DNA from: Imbricaverruca yamaguchii
Lineage: Eukaryota > Arthropoda > Thecostraca > Neoverrucidae
Reading direction: 5' to 3'
DNA: 64,000 bases
Assembly: GCA_034440575.1 (NCBI GenBank)
Contig: JAOTOL010001392.1
Location: forward strand, 488,001-552,000
The position numbers and the translations under genes are program-made. Shown here piece by piece: positions 11,940 to 22,903 of the stretch (its first letter is position 1; every line of letters starts with the position of its first letter). The notes beneath the pieces were generated by a model that was not told the origin of the DNA, searched no databases, and saw nothing but the letters and a program-made list of their open reading frames with translations.

Positions 11940-12941
11940 CACGCGCCCTGGAGTGGGGGGGGGGGCGAACTCCGCCCACCCCTCCGGTTTTCGCACATAA
12001 CTCCAGATTTTACCGGCAAATTTACGCCATTCTTGGCGTACCAGGTCAGAAATGACCGGCGCGTTGCTTAAAGCCAGAAAGCGTAAATCGGGCGAAATGA
12101 TTTTTTTTCGAGTTAGGGGCCGTTTAAGTTAAACAAATTCGCAGCGCCAGACAACAAATATCGGCGCCGATGAGCTTGCCGTATATTGGCAAAAGGGAAG
12201 TGTTCCTTGCGACATTGGCCATTTATTTGATGTGTATTGTAATGCCATATAGTTTCAAAGTCGTGTTTGGTCAGCGAGGTCAAGTCTGGTCAAGTTCATG
12301 ACAGGCTACTTGATCCAAACATGGTCAACTGGAATGTAGACATAAATGCAAATGACCGTCATGCGATTGATGTCACTTTGCATGTTACTCCCTACACATC
12401 TTGAAAACTACTGTTTGTCATTGTGTACCTAAGCATTTCATAATGTATTCATATACTTCACTCCTTTCTTTGCGGAGCCGATTGCGCTGAGCCGTCCAAT
12501 GGAGCAGTCGGACGGGCCCGGTTAAGGTAGCAAGTACTGACTTTGGATACTGATTAACTGGAGCAAGTAATGACCTGATAAAGTGCTGCTATATAGGTGA
12601 CTTGAGAACAATTGCCTGGTCTAGCACCTGTATTGCATTATTAGTTATGTCCAAAACACCATTGGTGTCCATTTTGGAGCATTTAAACATAATCACACCG
12701 ATCCATCACAATGGTAAACAAATCCACGCAAAGCCAAAATTTTGAAAAAGACATTTTACCTCATTTGACCATGAAAATATTGACCTAAGGTCATGAAATT
12801 TGCAAACAATACATTTCACTACCGAATCCATCCATCCTGCGAATTTCGTTTCCCCAGCTGTAATAGGAGCCGAGATCTTAGGGGAGGCGGAATCCAACCT
12901 CTCCAGTACACGTAATTTTTTTAGGCCCTCCATGGCCCGTG
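11940..12941 (-). mobile_element. TTAA-class non-autonomous DNA transposon, family B, copy 1
   Basis: It starts CACGCGCCCTGGAG and ends CCATGGCCCGTG followed by TTAG, the inverted termini shared with copies at 14538-15494 (+) and 62413-63742 (+). The interior matches those copies in reverse complement, including the block reading ATCCATCCTGCGAATTTCGT near the right end and the GAGGTCAAG and CATGCGATTGATGTCA blocks in the middle. The flanking TTAA is eroded to TCAG on the left and TTAG on the right, so this looks like the oldest of the three. No transposase is encoded. Confidence 0.8.
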
Positions 12942-13074
12942 TTAGGTTCTGTTACATCTTTAGCTTATTTTTTAAACATTGTTTTTTATCAAACTTAAAG
13001 CCTCTTTTGGTGTTACTTTGCCAACAAACTAAAAAGTAAATGTAGTTACCAAATGACAATTCCGGTCATGCCAG

Positions 13075-13146
13075 GACGTGTATTCACTGATCGTGCCCCA
13101 GTCAGACTGTCCCCCGGCCGCGCCGGGGGCCCCCTCATCGCCTCGG
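13075..13146 (+). CDS. Possible internal exon of an unknown host gene
   Basis: A 72-nt open segment lies between an AG (13073-13074) and a consensus donor, GTGAGT, at 13147. It is in phase 0 at both ends and codes 24 residues (DVYSLIVPQSDCPPAAPGAP and four more). The surrounding 250 bp are strikingly GC-rich (13080-13280), unlike the AT-rich neighbours. The acceptor lacks a good pyrimidine tract. The minus strand also shows a plausible donor (GTGAGT after a short Met frame), so strand and even exon status are uncertain. Confidence 0.25.
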
Positions 13147-13689
13147 GTGAGTCAAGCAGCTTCTTCAGCCGGCGGCTCCGGTGTCCCCCCGCGTGGTCGT
13201 GACGCACCATCACGCCACCCCCGCGTGGCCGCCGCCGGCGCCGCGCCGAGCCAACTGGAACCCCTGACTCACCGTGCATCCACAGCACCATAACCAAAAA
13301 CACACTACAGTAAACAATGGCACAGAAAATGAGTGGTCCTAATCGGTATCAGTCACATTCATAAACATTGCATTTGAAGGGTATATTCCAAGGATTCATA
13401 AAACGCATTCAAGCATGCATTTACAACATAGCCTTCCATGTCAAAATTTGTTGAAATGATTTTTTGTTTAAATCCCAAAAAGCAATTAAAAAATGGACCA
13501 AAACCTGGCCAAACTAAATCTGTTCTTGACGAAAATATATTTCTTGGGTAAATATATTTGAATAAGTTCCTGATAATTTTGTTGAACTAAAAATGAAAAC
13601 CTAACCTCACCTAATCTAACCAAGATGAACCTAAACCTATATGCTTGCTTCATGTAGGTAAAATGTGTAAAACTTATTTTGTGGATACC

Positions 13690-14537
13690 TTAACCCGCGC
13701 AGTACCGGAGGGGGTCTTCAACCGCCCCCTCAGGTTTTTTGCGGATAGTGAACGAACGGCGCAGGGCAGCGCGCTGAAACTTGGCATACCTTTCTCCACA
13801 TCAAATTTGCATGTTATGCCAAACTTTGGAAGTCAGGTCATCTAGGATCAATGAGTTAATCTAGGTTAAGTGAGGTCACCTCAAAAAAGTTAAACCAGTA
13901 TTCACACTTTAACGGATGCCGATATTTTAATGAAACTTTCAGCGTTTGCTTAGCCTTAGGGATCCAACAAAACGTGCTGAATATTTTTGTCCGTTTTCAA
14001 GTACGTATAAATTTGGCATATTTGCCTATTAGAGTTCCAATCCAAGATTCTGGTTAAAGTAAGCATTTTGTTTAGAGCCAGTTGACTTCCAGCAACGTTT
14101 ATCGGTCTGCTCTACCCATTAGAAAAGGAAAATTAAGGAAAATTTGTAATCTAAAAATTTTGAAATTTAAGATATAAAATTTTCATTGGGGAATGTTATG
14201 GTCCTGGTCGATTTCGCTGTCCTTTTCTGATTCCAAATAATTTGTGTTTTTAAAATGTCCCCCAAAATGAACTCCCCAGAGCCAAAAACATAATGTAAGT
14301 CGTGAAAAGTCCTGGCAATATAGCCCCCTAATGACACCATTTTGGAAGAAATTGTTATGGGATGTGGATCCGAGCCCTACTTGTCGAGCGTTTTCCGATG
14401 ACACCACTTCCGTTTTCGTGCGACGCTTAGTTTGGATTTTAGAGGGGGTTACGACCTCCACCCTCCCACCAGAGATAGGGTGTGAGGATCTGACCGGAGA
14501 GACAGAGGGACAGGGGACAGAGGGACAGAGGGGTTAA
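13690..14537. mobile_element. TTAA-class non-autonomous DNA transposon, family A, copy 1
   Basis: TTAA at 13690-13693 opens the terminus CCCGCGCAGTACCGG. The element ends at 14533 before TTAA at 14534-14537. Its length of about 840 bp and its interior match, in reverse orientation, the copy at 49632-50425. Shared blocks include TCCGGTCAGATCCTCACACC (from the reverse strand), GAACTCCCCAGAGCCAAAAA, and CGCCCTCAGG(T) near the other end. The TTAA target points to the piggyBac or Kolobok superfamilies. No transposase is coded. The right terminus is altered by a GACAGAGG repeat. Confidence 0.8.
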
Positions 14538-15498
14538 CACGCGCCCTGGTGGGCCTCTAAAAATTAAGCGCGGGAGGGTGGCGGATTCCTTCCCACCCCC
14601 TAGGATGTCGGCTCCTATTAATGCTGGAGCAACGAAATTCGCAGGGTGGATGGGTACGGTAGATAACTCTATTGTGTGCAAATTGAATGACCTTAGATCA
14701 AAATGTTCGAGGTCAAATGCGGTCAAAATTTCACATTTTTCTGGTTTTGCATGGCTTAGCTTGTCATTGTTCTGGAGCAATGTGATTGTGTTTAAGTGCT
14801 CCGAAATGTGCATCAGTGATGTTTTGGACATTACTAATGATGCAATACTAGACCTGGAATTTGACCTTAGGTCACCTATGTAGCAGCACTTTATTAGGCC
14901 ATTACCTGCTCCAGTTACCGAAACCGGGTCACGCGTTCGACTGTTCCGTTGGACGGTTCGGCGCAATCGGCCTCGCAAAAAGGAGTATGGAAAATGAATA
15001 AAGTATGGAATCGTTTAGGTACACAATAACAAACAGTAGTTTTCAGGATGTGTAGGGAGTAACATGCAAATTTATATCAATCGCATGACAGTCATTTGCA
15101 TTTATGACAACATTCCAGTTGACCAAGCTTTGTTCCATTAACCTGTCATTGACTTGACCTGACTTGACCTCGGTGACCTAACATGACTGTAACTACATAG
15201 GATAACCATATACATCAAACAAGTCGCTAGTGTTGCCAAGAACACTTCCCTTTTATCAATATACAGGAAGCGCAAGAGCGCCGTTTTTTTAGTCTGGCGG
15301 TTATTACTTTTTACTTGAACGGCCCCTAACTAGAAACATGTGCGAGCGATTCAGATTTTAGTGTTCTAAGGAACGCGCCGGTCATTTGTAAGCATGCACG
15401 CAAACTATGGCGTACATCGGCCGGTAACATCGGGAGTTATGTACGAAAAACTGGAGGGGTGGGAGGATTTCGTTTCCCCACTCCAGGGTGCGTGTTAA
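14534..15498 (+). mobile_element. TTAA-class non-autonomous DNA transposon, family B, copy 2
   Basis: This is the cleanest copy. TTAA at 14534-14537 and 15495-15498 flanks termini CACGCGCCCTGG (left) and, on the reverse strand, CACGCACCCTGG (right). The 957-bp body has no transposase. It shares its left TTAA with family A copy 1, so two unrelated transposons abut on one target site. Internal AGGTCA-type half sites recur (GACCTTAGATC, GAGGTCAAATG, GACCTTAGGTCACC) and are conserved in copies 1 and 3. Confidence 0.9.
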
Positions 15499-16528
15499 AG
15501 TGCAATAAACCCAAAGCATAAGGCAATAATCACAAGATTCTACGAAGGTACCTATGTAACTATCTAGGTATATACTAAGTAATAGGCAAAGCTGGTCTGG
15601 TGTTATCAGATTTGAAACTTTTCCGAACGGAAGGGTGATGAAGCTTGCCAAAGACCAATACTTTTTCATCCAACAGACTTCAAATAAAAGACTAACCTAT
15701 TATCAGAGTATTTCCTTGTTGATCATGGTCATCGAGATCATCATCCGAGTGTACAGTGGTATCGTCATAGTGGTAAGCTTGCAGTGCAAGGTAATTTTTG
15801 AGTTCTTGATTTTTTCTTTCTTTCTGATGCAATGCTTACAATAGTAACACCAAAAAGGGGCTTGGATTTTGGTAAGATAGCATTAAAAGTGATGTTCAAA
15901 GTAACAAAAAACAATGTAGCCTAACTTGACCTAACCTAGCCTAACCTTCCCTGCAAGAAAACAAATCGTTAAAAAATTGAATATTTTCGAACAACTTTTT
16001 GCATAAAAAGATTCGACTTAAAAAGCTTCACCTAACCAACCTAGCCTGCCCACTTTTGAAGTATCAATTTCCTGAAAACATTCCCAAAATTGTTTATTTT
16101 AATGAATAATTCTTCTAACTTAAAACAGAAGTCTAGCCTAACCCAGCCTGACCAAACCTAGCCTATTTGTTTGACTCATTAGGGTATGTGTGTAAAATTT
16201 GTCTCATAGATGCGTGCCTTAAACTGCAATAAAACCCTTAAAGTTTGATGGCCCGGTCCTACCACCCGAATCTCCCTCACCTGCGAACCCACCAGTTATC
16301 TCTTATTCAGGATCTAAGTACCTACATACCTCCTCTTGCTATTCTTTTTCAAAAGAAATCCGCCAACGTAGCCTGCCTTTTCCTCTTAGCGACCCACATC
16401 AACATACGAAACACGCTGCTCAACTGGGTTTAACTGGACACATGCACAAAACATCCTATTCAAATTTCGCTTTCGAAATCTGGCTCACTGGATTTGCTTG
16501 CCGGTTACTGGCTAAACTGAATGGGTCT
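15499..16528. other. No recognisable gene
   Basis: AT-rich sequence with scattered CCTAACCT and CCTAGCCTAACC motifs (15915-15950, 16020-16050, 16130-16165). These are dispersed, not arrayed, so I do not call telomeric repeat. Confidence 0.5.
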
Positions 16529-16749
16529 GTATCGTAACTCCTAATGTATCATAACCTCCAATGTTTCATAACCTCAAATATATCATAACCTCTAATGTGG
16601 CACGACCTCTAATGTATTATAAACTCAAATGTATCATAACCTCAAATGCATCACAACCCCTAATGCATCGTAACCTCAAGTGTATCATAATCTCAAATGT
16701 ATCGTAACCTCAAATGTATCATAGCCTCTAATGTGTCATAGCCCATAAT
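16529..16749 (+). repeat. 17-bp tandem array 1, thirteen units (GTATCATAACCTCAAAT)
   Basis: Thirteen consecutive 17-bp units run without phase slip from 16529. Most differ from consensus at one to three positions. The 3' flank (AATATCAGCTGACGATGG, then GTGCGATTTT) is recognisable, in reverse complement, beside the second array at 30718-30975, so the two form an inverted pair about 14 kb apart. The core CATAACCTC is also the core of the 16-18-bp arrays at 50.45 and 57.2 kb. Confidence 0.95.
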
Positions 16750-16925
16750 ATCAGCTGACGATGGAGCAAGGTGGCGTGCGATTTTGGCCCTTATTAAATC
16801 AGAACAGGTCTCAGATCACGGAAAACCATTGCGAAAAAGAAATGAACTTGAAGTATACCGTATCCTCGCTAGTTGTCAGCATGCTATTTTATTTGCACCA
16901 TGATTGTTTTCAATGACCAAAACTA

Positions 16926-16954
16926 TTGTGTGTGTGTGTGTGTGTGTGTGTGTG
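16926..16954. repeat. (TG)n microsatellite
   Basis: About fourteen uninterrupted TG repeats in intergenic sequence. Confidence 0.95.
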
Positions 16955-17068
16955 CAATTTTATAGTTAATTGATTATCGAAGAGGTTTCCGAATAAATGA
17001 TGATTCAAGGCATGATTTATTGATGAATTGTTTTGTTTCGGGCCATGCGAAAGCTACAGACCAACACG

Positions 17069-17758
17069 TTAGTTCATGCATTTTTGTGTACCTCGATAAG
17101 TGCTGCAAATTTTGATGTTTTCGTACATCTGAAGGTTTTCCGTTTTAGATTTTAGATTAAAGTCACCAAGAATAAGGCATTTCCTCTGAAAGTGTCCACT
17201 GCTTTCCTCACAAATCACCTTATTGAGCTCCAGTTGCTGAGAACGTTTCAAGGTTCCTGATCGATACAAAGCTTCTATCCTCAGTTTATTGATGTTGCCT
17301 TTTCCCACAGCAACATCAAGTCAAACGGACACATTTTTTACCCCATCTGCTCCTTTTTGAGAACTGAATAAGCTATTCACATACAGCATTACACCATCCC
17401 TTTCACTGTTGGACCCCTATTGCATGAAAACATATTATGTTCCTGAATCACATAGTCCTGCAAGTAATCCCCAAAATATCCTTCACTGCCCCATGCTTCA
17501 GTAATGCAAAGACAATCTGGCTTCTTCTCGGCAACATAACACATGAACTCATGAAAGTTGGATCGAATGCTCTGAGTATTAAGCATCATACACTTAACAA
17601 AAGTTCCATAACCATCGTTGGCTTTTTTATGTTGAGTAGCTCTATCATCTTTGGATGAGCTACCACTCTGCACCTCTGGTACCCCTATTTGCTGATTCTG
17701 AGGTTGTATTGCCTATGCTGTCATTATTGGCATATCCTTGAGATGGCAATGCCAATTC
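17069..17758 (-). pseudogene. CR1-like LINE, endonuclease region of ORF2 (3' part of a split copy)
   Basis: Read on the minus strand from 17758, the sequence aligns with 44090 onward of the + copy at 43.6-46.9 kb. Shared parts are the Ser-rich leader, FVKCMMLNTQSIRSNF, CITEAWGSEGYFGDYLQDY, a frame break near 17390, then LRIEALYRSGTL and KCLILGDFN, the endonuclease GDFN motif. The last motif is missing from the + copy, so this fragment preserves endonuclease sequence that copy lost. The upstream half of the same insertion is at 29295-29510, beyond an 11.5-kb insert. Confidence 0.85.
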
Positions 17759-19110
17759 TGGTATTCTTATACTTTCTGTCGTAGCGTTGTTTGCACTAGA
17801 TATGCAACCGAATGTGCCGCATATAGGCAAGAGATGCCGCACTGGTCAAATATACCACGATATGGATGCAACGTTTTGACATCGTCACAAACAGTCACAG
17901 TGATACTGGCCCATTGAGAAATCGGGCGGTTTTACAACATTACTTATGACTAAGGGCAGCGTGAAGCCGCCATGAAACCATCGCAGTGGTTTGAGATCAT
18001 CCGGACCTCCTCCAATAGATCCGAGGAGCATGTTCTAGCGGTATTTCTACATTGGATAACGAAAAGTGCATGACGGCAGGAAGTAAATCAGTAAACTATA
18101 CCACATTATATATACGTTAGGACAGCGTGAAACCACTATAAAGCAATCGCAGTGGCTCCAGATTATGGGGCCCTCTTCTCATGGAACCAGGAATCCTATT
18201 CCGGTGGTATTTCCACATGTGGATACAAAACGTGCATGACGAGAGGAAGTAAAATAGATGGTTATTTCACATTATGTATACGGTCGGACAGCGTGAAAAC
18301 ACCACGAAACAATCGCAGTGGCTTCGGATCATTACGATCTCTTCCAATAGATCCAGGGACAATTTTCTGGCGGTGTTCCGGCATGGGGATGCCAAAGAAG
18401 TGAATAACTGCAGCAAGTACAATAAAAAGCTATACCAAATCATTTATACATTAGGGGCGTGAAACCACCATGAAGCAATCGCAGTGGCTCTAGATCATCA
18501 CGACCTCATCTCATAGATCCAGGGATCATATTCTGGTGGTAATTCCACAAGGGGATTCCAAAAAGGGCTCGACGGCAGAAGGTAAAAGAGATGCTTATAT
18601 CACATTATGTATATGCATAGAAGTATACGGTCGGACAGCGTGGAACCACCATGAAACAATCGCAGTGGGTCCTGATCATCAGGACCTCTTCGATTAGACC
18701 GAGGGATCACATTCTGAAGGTATTTCCACATGGGGATACCAAGAAGTGCATGACGGCAGAAAATAACAGAAACGGCTATACCACATTATGCATCCGTTGC
18801 GGCAGTGAGAAACCACCATGCAGCCTGTGCAGTGGCTCCAGATCATCAGGACGTCGTCTAATATATCCAGTGATCATATGCTGAAGGTATTCCCACATGG
18901 GAATCACGAAAGTGCATAAAGGCAGCAAGTAAAATGGACGGTTATATCACATTATGTATGCGAATTAGAAGTATAAGGTCGGACAGCGTGATACCACGAT
19001 GAAACAATCGCAGTAGCTCCAGATCACCTGAACCTCTTCCCATAGATCCAGGGACCATATTCTGGGGGTATTTCCATATCTGGATATCACAAAATGCACG
19101 ACATCAAGAA
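17759..19110 (+). repeat. Left inverted terminus with seven ~165-181-bp tandem units
   Basis: A unique leader of about 200 bp is followed by units marked by AATCGCAGTGGCTCCAGATC at about 17980, 18147, 18312, 18478, 18659, 18826 and 19007. Each unit includes CAGCGTGAAACCACCATGAA, GATCCAGGGA, CATATTCTGG, TTTCCACATGGGGAT and GTGCATGACGGCAG. Two spacings are longer by about 15 bp because of an inserted GAAGTATACGGTCGG-type block. Units differ by roughly 10-20%. Confidence 0.85.
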
Positions 19111-19811
19111 GTAAAAGTGAAGGTTATACGTGTATAAGGGGGTAATGTAGAAGGTAACATATAAGGAAGGTAATATCGACAGGAAATAGGAAATATTCGA
19201 GCCTAAGGCTATATAGATTTTAAGCGTGGCAATCCTTTCATCATATACATTTTTCAAAAGACGAGGGACCATGCCGACAGAAAAATGTGTGAATCAATTA
19301 GTATTGGGGACAGGAACCCAACCCCGAGCAGCAATGTAGCATCGTGTTTTTTGGTGTGGCTTTGTGACGATGTAACCTGCAAATGGCAGTGTCATGTACC
19401 CAAGCCACATGTTATGCCTATTGTAACGCATTACTTCATTAGTTTCGATTCAAATTTATGCATACTAGCTTCTTGCCTCACATCGAACAAGTCTGCATTA
19501 TTGACCGGGATACGTCAGTGCATGCACCAATTTACCCCAATCCATCCTTAACAAACCTGTCCTGAGCCGTGTAGCACCATGTTCAAAACGTTAGCTTGTC
19601 TACGGTTATCACTCCCTACATGGAAGCTGAAACATCGAACATTATGGTCGGAATATAGCCCTATGTGTGGTGCAAAAATGTTACTGGATTACACAAAAAA
19701 TGTTACGAGCAATTTCAAGCTACAAATTAGAATGCTACCATTATAACATGTATTACATACATATATGTATATATACATATATACATATATATTATATATA
19801 TGTAAATATAC

Positions 19812-19872
<61 letters not shown>

Positions 19873-20559
19873 TATAATTGAATGCGACGGTGTTCACCGC
19901 ATTCATCTTTTCTTGTTCAAACTTTCTAGTCTTTGAACGCATGCTCTGTGATGATCAGTAAGATGATATAAGATATCTACAAGCGTTACAATGATTAATA
20001 CGGCTGGTGTAATGTAAATAGTGTGGGAAGTCAGCATTGATGTGGAAGAAATCATGATCTGACGCTGTTTCTTTTTACGTTTCAACACGCCTTGACCATC
20101 TCCAGAGACTAGCACGGTATGAATCACATAGATGCAATGCTAGCATAAATATTATGTGATGATATATCCACTTGTAATTACACCACTTCCCTTTTTGGAG
20201 GCACGCTTCAAATCAAAAGGAAGGATATATGCATATTTCGTGAAATGGGCTCATCATACATGCAATGGTCAGAATACAAGGTACACAATACACAATGCAA
20301 TATAGTCATGCGCAGAGCACACCGCAAGCATGCAGAACACTCATGCACATAATCGGTCGGTAGGTGTGTGACACGACTGAACACGAATACACACGAATAA
20401 GGGATGAAAAGATAAGAAGGTAATAAACAAGAATAAAATACGAATAAGGGCCCACTACCTAACAGTCCAGCAAGCATAGATATTACGCTGAACGTTACGG
20501 CAATGGAAAGAGCGACAGCACAGTGACAGGAGCTACAGCAAGAAGCGTGCTCGCGTGCC
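19111..20559. other. No gene; AT microsatellite at 19742-19877
   Basis: The only structure is a compound (TA)n/(CATA)n microsatellite, with an almost pure TA run at 19811-19865. Tyr/Ile open frames on both strands through it are spurious. Elsewhere no domain was seen. Confidence 0.6.
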
Positions 20560-22340
20560 GGCATCGTTAGCTTTCCAGCTCGGCAACCCTGGCCGTCGTC
20601 CCGTGGGAAACACATATGTTGTGCAGTGGCGGATGAGGAGCGCAAACATACTGTTCAGACCTATTTGTATTCGATTTCACGGTTAGCCCCAAAATGTTCA
20701 TTGCACTGTGTTGCTCACGCAATATTCGCATATTCCCGCCTGCAATATGCCGCCTAGTCATATCCTGGTGACGCCACTGATCAGCTGTCTGGGAAAGGAA
20801 CGAAGAAAACACAGTGTCTGTGGCGTGTCAAGTAGCCGGTTCGCGCCACGAAACCGTGAGGGTGCCGCGCATGGGAATGTTAGTCCAGGACGAAGGTAGG
20901 TAAGGACAAGGTACGTGTGGCAGATATACGTAAGCAAATGTACGTACGCGCAAAAGTACGCATGGCAGATGTACGTAGGCGCAGACGCACGAAAGCAAAA
21001 ATGTACATATTGAAAATGTACGTATGGCAGGTGTACGTAAGAGCAAATGCACATATGGAAAAGGTACATAAGCAAATGTACCTAAGCGCAAATGCATGCA
21101 AGCGCAAATGTACGTACGCGTAATATACATGAATAAAAATGTATGTAAGTGCAAGTGTATGTAAGCATAAAAATACGAAAGCGCAAATGTACGTAAGGGC
21201 CTATGTACGTATACGCAAATGTACGTAAGCGCAAACGTACGTCAGCACAAAAATACGTAAGCACAAAAGTACGTAGTGGCACATGTACGTATGTGCAGCT
21301 GTACGTAAGCACAAATGTACGAAAGCGCAAAAGTACGTGAGCTCAAATGCACGTATTGGCAAATGTACGTGAACAGAAATACGTGCACATAGCAAATGCA
21401 CAAAAGTGTAAAGGTACGTAAGTGCGCATGTACGTAAACGCAAAAGTACGTGAGGGCAAATGTGTGTAGATGAAAATTTACGTCACCCAAATGTAAGTGT
21501 ACGTGCAATAGATGTACGTAAGCAAATGTACGTAACCAAGTGTACGCGTTTGAAATATATGGGTTTCAAGTGCATGTGCTTCAAAAGTACGTGCCTCAAT
21601 AGAACGTGTTTCAAAAGTACGTGCTTGAAATGCACATGTTTCAAATGTGGATGTGTGTTTGCATAAACATGTGTATTCGTGCATCAAGAGTGCAGATGCT
21701 TGTAAGGAAATGTATAAAAGTATAAAATAAGCACGTGCATAAAAGTAAGCATGATAAATTTACTTAACCACAGATACGCCTTAGCACAAAGGTACATATG
21801 ACAAATGCATTCATGGTAAATGCACGCAAGAGGAAATGAACATTAGATCAAATGCACGTATGGAATATGTAGCTAGCCAAACGTACATAAACTCAAAGGT
21901 AAAGATGCGCAAATGTGCGTACATTGGCTCCTGCGTACATTTACGTTTACATACATTCGCGTTTACATACTTTTACGTTCACGTACATTTTCGCTTACGT
22001 GCATTTGCTTACATATATTCGTGTACGTACATCTGCCATACGTACTTTCGCTTTAAGTATATTTTTCCGGTTGCCGGATTACCGGAAATGTACATTCCAC
22101 CTGCGAGAACCGGTTACCCATAATTAAATTATAGCCTGCCTGTAGAATATCGGTTCACGTGCATTACGAGTTGGTTCTGATTTAAGCACGCGGTGTCAGA
22201 ATATCTTTTTTTATTTTGGGATAACACTTGCTGTACCAAGTAATTGTTTTTATATCAGAGTGACCATCAGACCAGATCACCTTCCCGAACTCTCAAGGGA
22301 ATAATTACTCCTGTTTGACTGAGTATATGTGCGCACATTT
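20560..22340 (+). mobile_element. Family C element, copy 1, interior replaced by an ACGTA minisatellite
   Basis: The 5' part (20570-20870: CCGTGGGAA, GTGGCGGATG, CTAGTCATATCCTGGTGACG, GATCAGCTGTCTGGG, then CGCGCCACGAAACCGT) aligns with 50990-51290. The 3' part (22095-22330: CCTGCGAGAACCGGTTACCC, TACGAGTTGG, AAGGGAATAATTACTC) aligns with 52088-52300. Between these shared modules, copy 1 holds about 1.2 kb of minisatellite, whereas the 51-kb copy has unrelated AT-rich sequence. No coding capacity was found, so the superfamily is unknown. Confidence 0.7.
20885..22070. repeat. Degenerate ACGTA-centred minisatellite with a strand flip
   Basis: Units of about 12-18 bp resemble AAGCGCAAATGTACGT. 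A sub-variant at 21530-21660 carries GTTTCAAAAGTACGTGCTTC. From about 21930 to 22055 the motif continues as its reverse complement (ACGTACATTTTCGCTTACGT), so the array is a large imperfect palindrome. Open frames through it on both strands (rich in Arg, Thr, Tyr, Phe) are repeat artefacts. Confidence 0.9.
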
Positions 22341-22903
22341 TTTTCTTCAATTGTCGTCCCCGATATCAGATGCAGCAGCAGCCTATCTCCTTTGGCTGTA
22401 TGCACCTGCATTGGATATTTCAATGTGTGGCATTCCTTGGTGAGCTGCCCATAGATCAAGGCAGCCAACACAAGGGTCCCCCGGGCTACGAAGAACAATG
22501 CAAACTGATGTGATTATATAAATACAATTTGCATCCCATCTGGTTTTTTTTCTTCTTTTCATTTTGCAGATAGACCACCACCAATTAGTAGAAAGGAAAT
22601 GCGACCTTGGGAAATCCGCGGACTGATCGCAAGCTAGTAACGCCCTCAGAGTTCCCAGGATCACAAGATGAAAATGTTAGGGGAGTACAGAAATGTTGAA
22701 AACAGATTCATATGGAGATGTCTCATGCATAATAACATAGGTGTGTACCAGCCTATCATTATCCTTTGACACAAAAAGAAACACAAAAAAGTCCAATCAA
22801 TCACATACATTTGTACACTTTCATATATCAACACTGATACCAAATCTAGCAGGGTGCAACCTTTAAAGCTACCTTTGGGAATTGTATGAGCTATAGACTG
22901 ACT

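Noticed and set aside
15910..16165. Telomeric (CCTAA)n-like sequence
   Set aside because: CCTAACCT words are scattered and never form a perfect tandem run.
19727..19942. Tyr/Ile-rich open frames over AT repeats (also 9707-9899 and 36384-36719)
   Set aside because: They are translations of TA/CATA microsatellites on both strands.
20758..21687. Several overlapping minus-strand frames rich in Arg, Thr, Phe, Tyr
   Set aside because: All frames run through the ACGTA minisatellite and repeat its unit; no domain.
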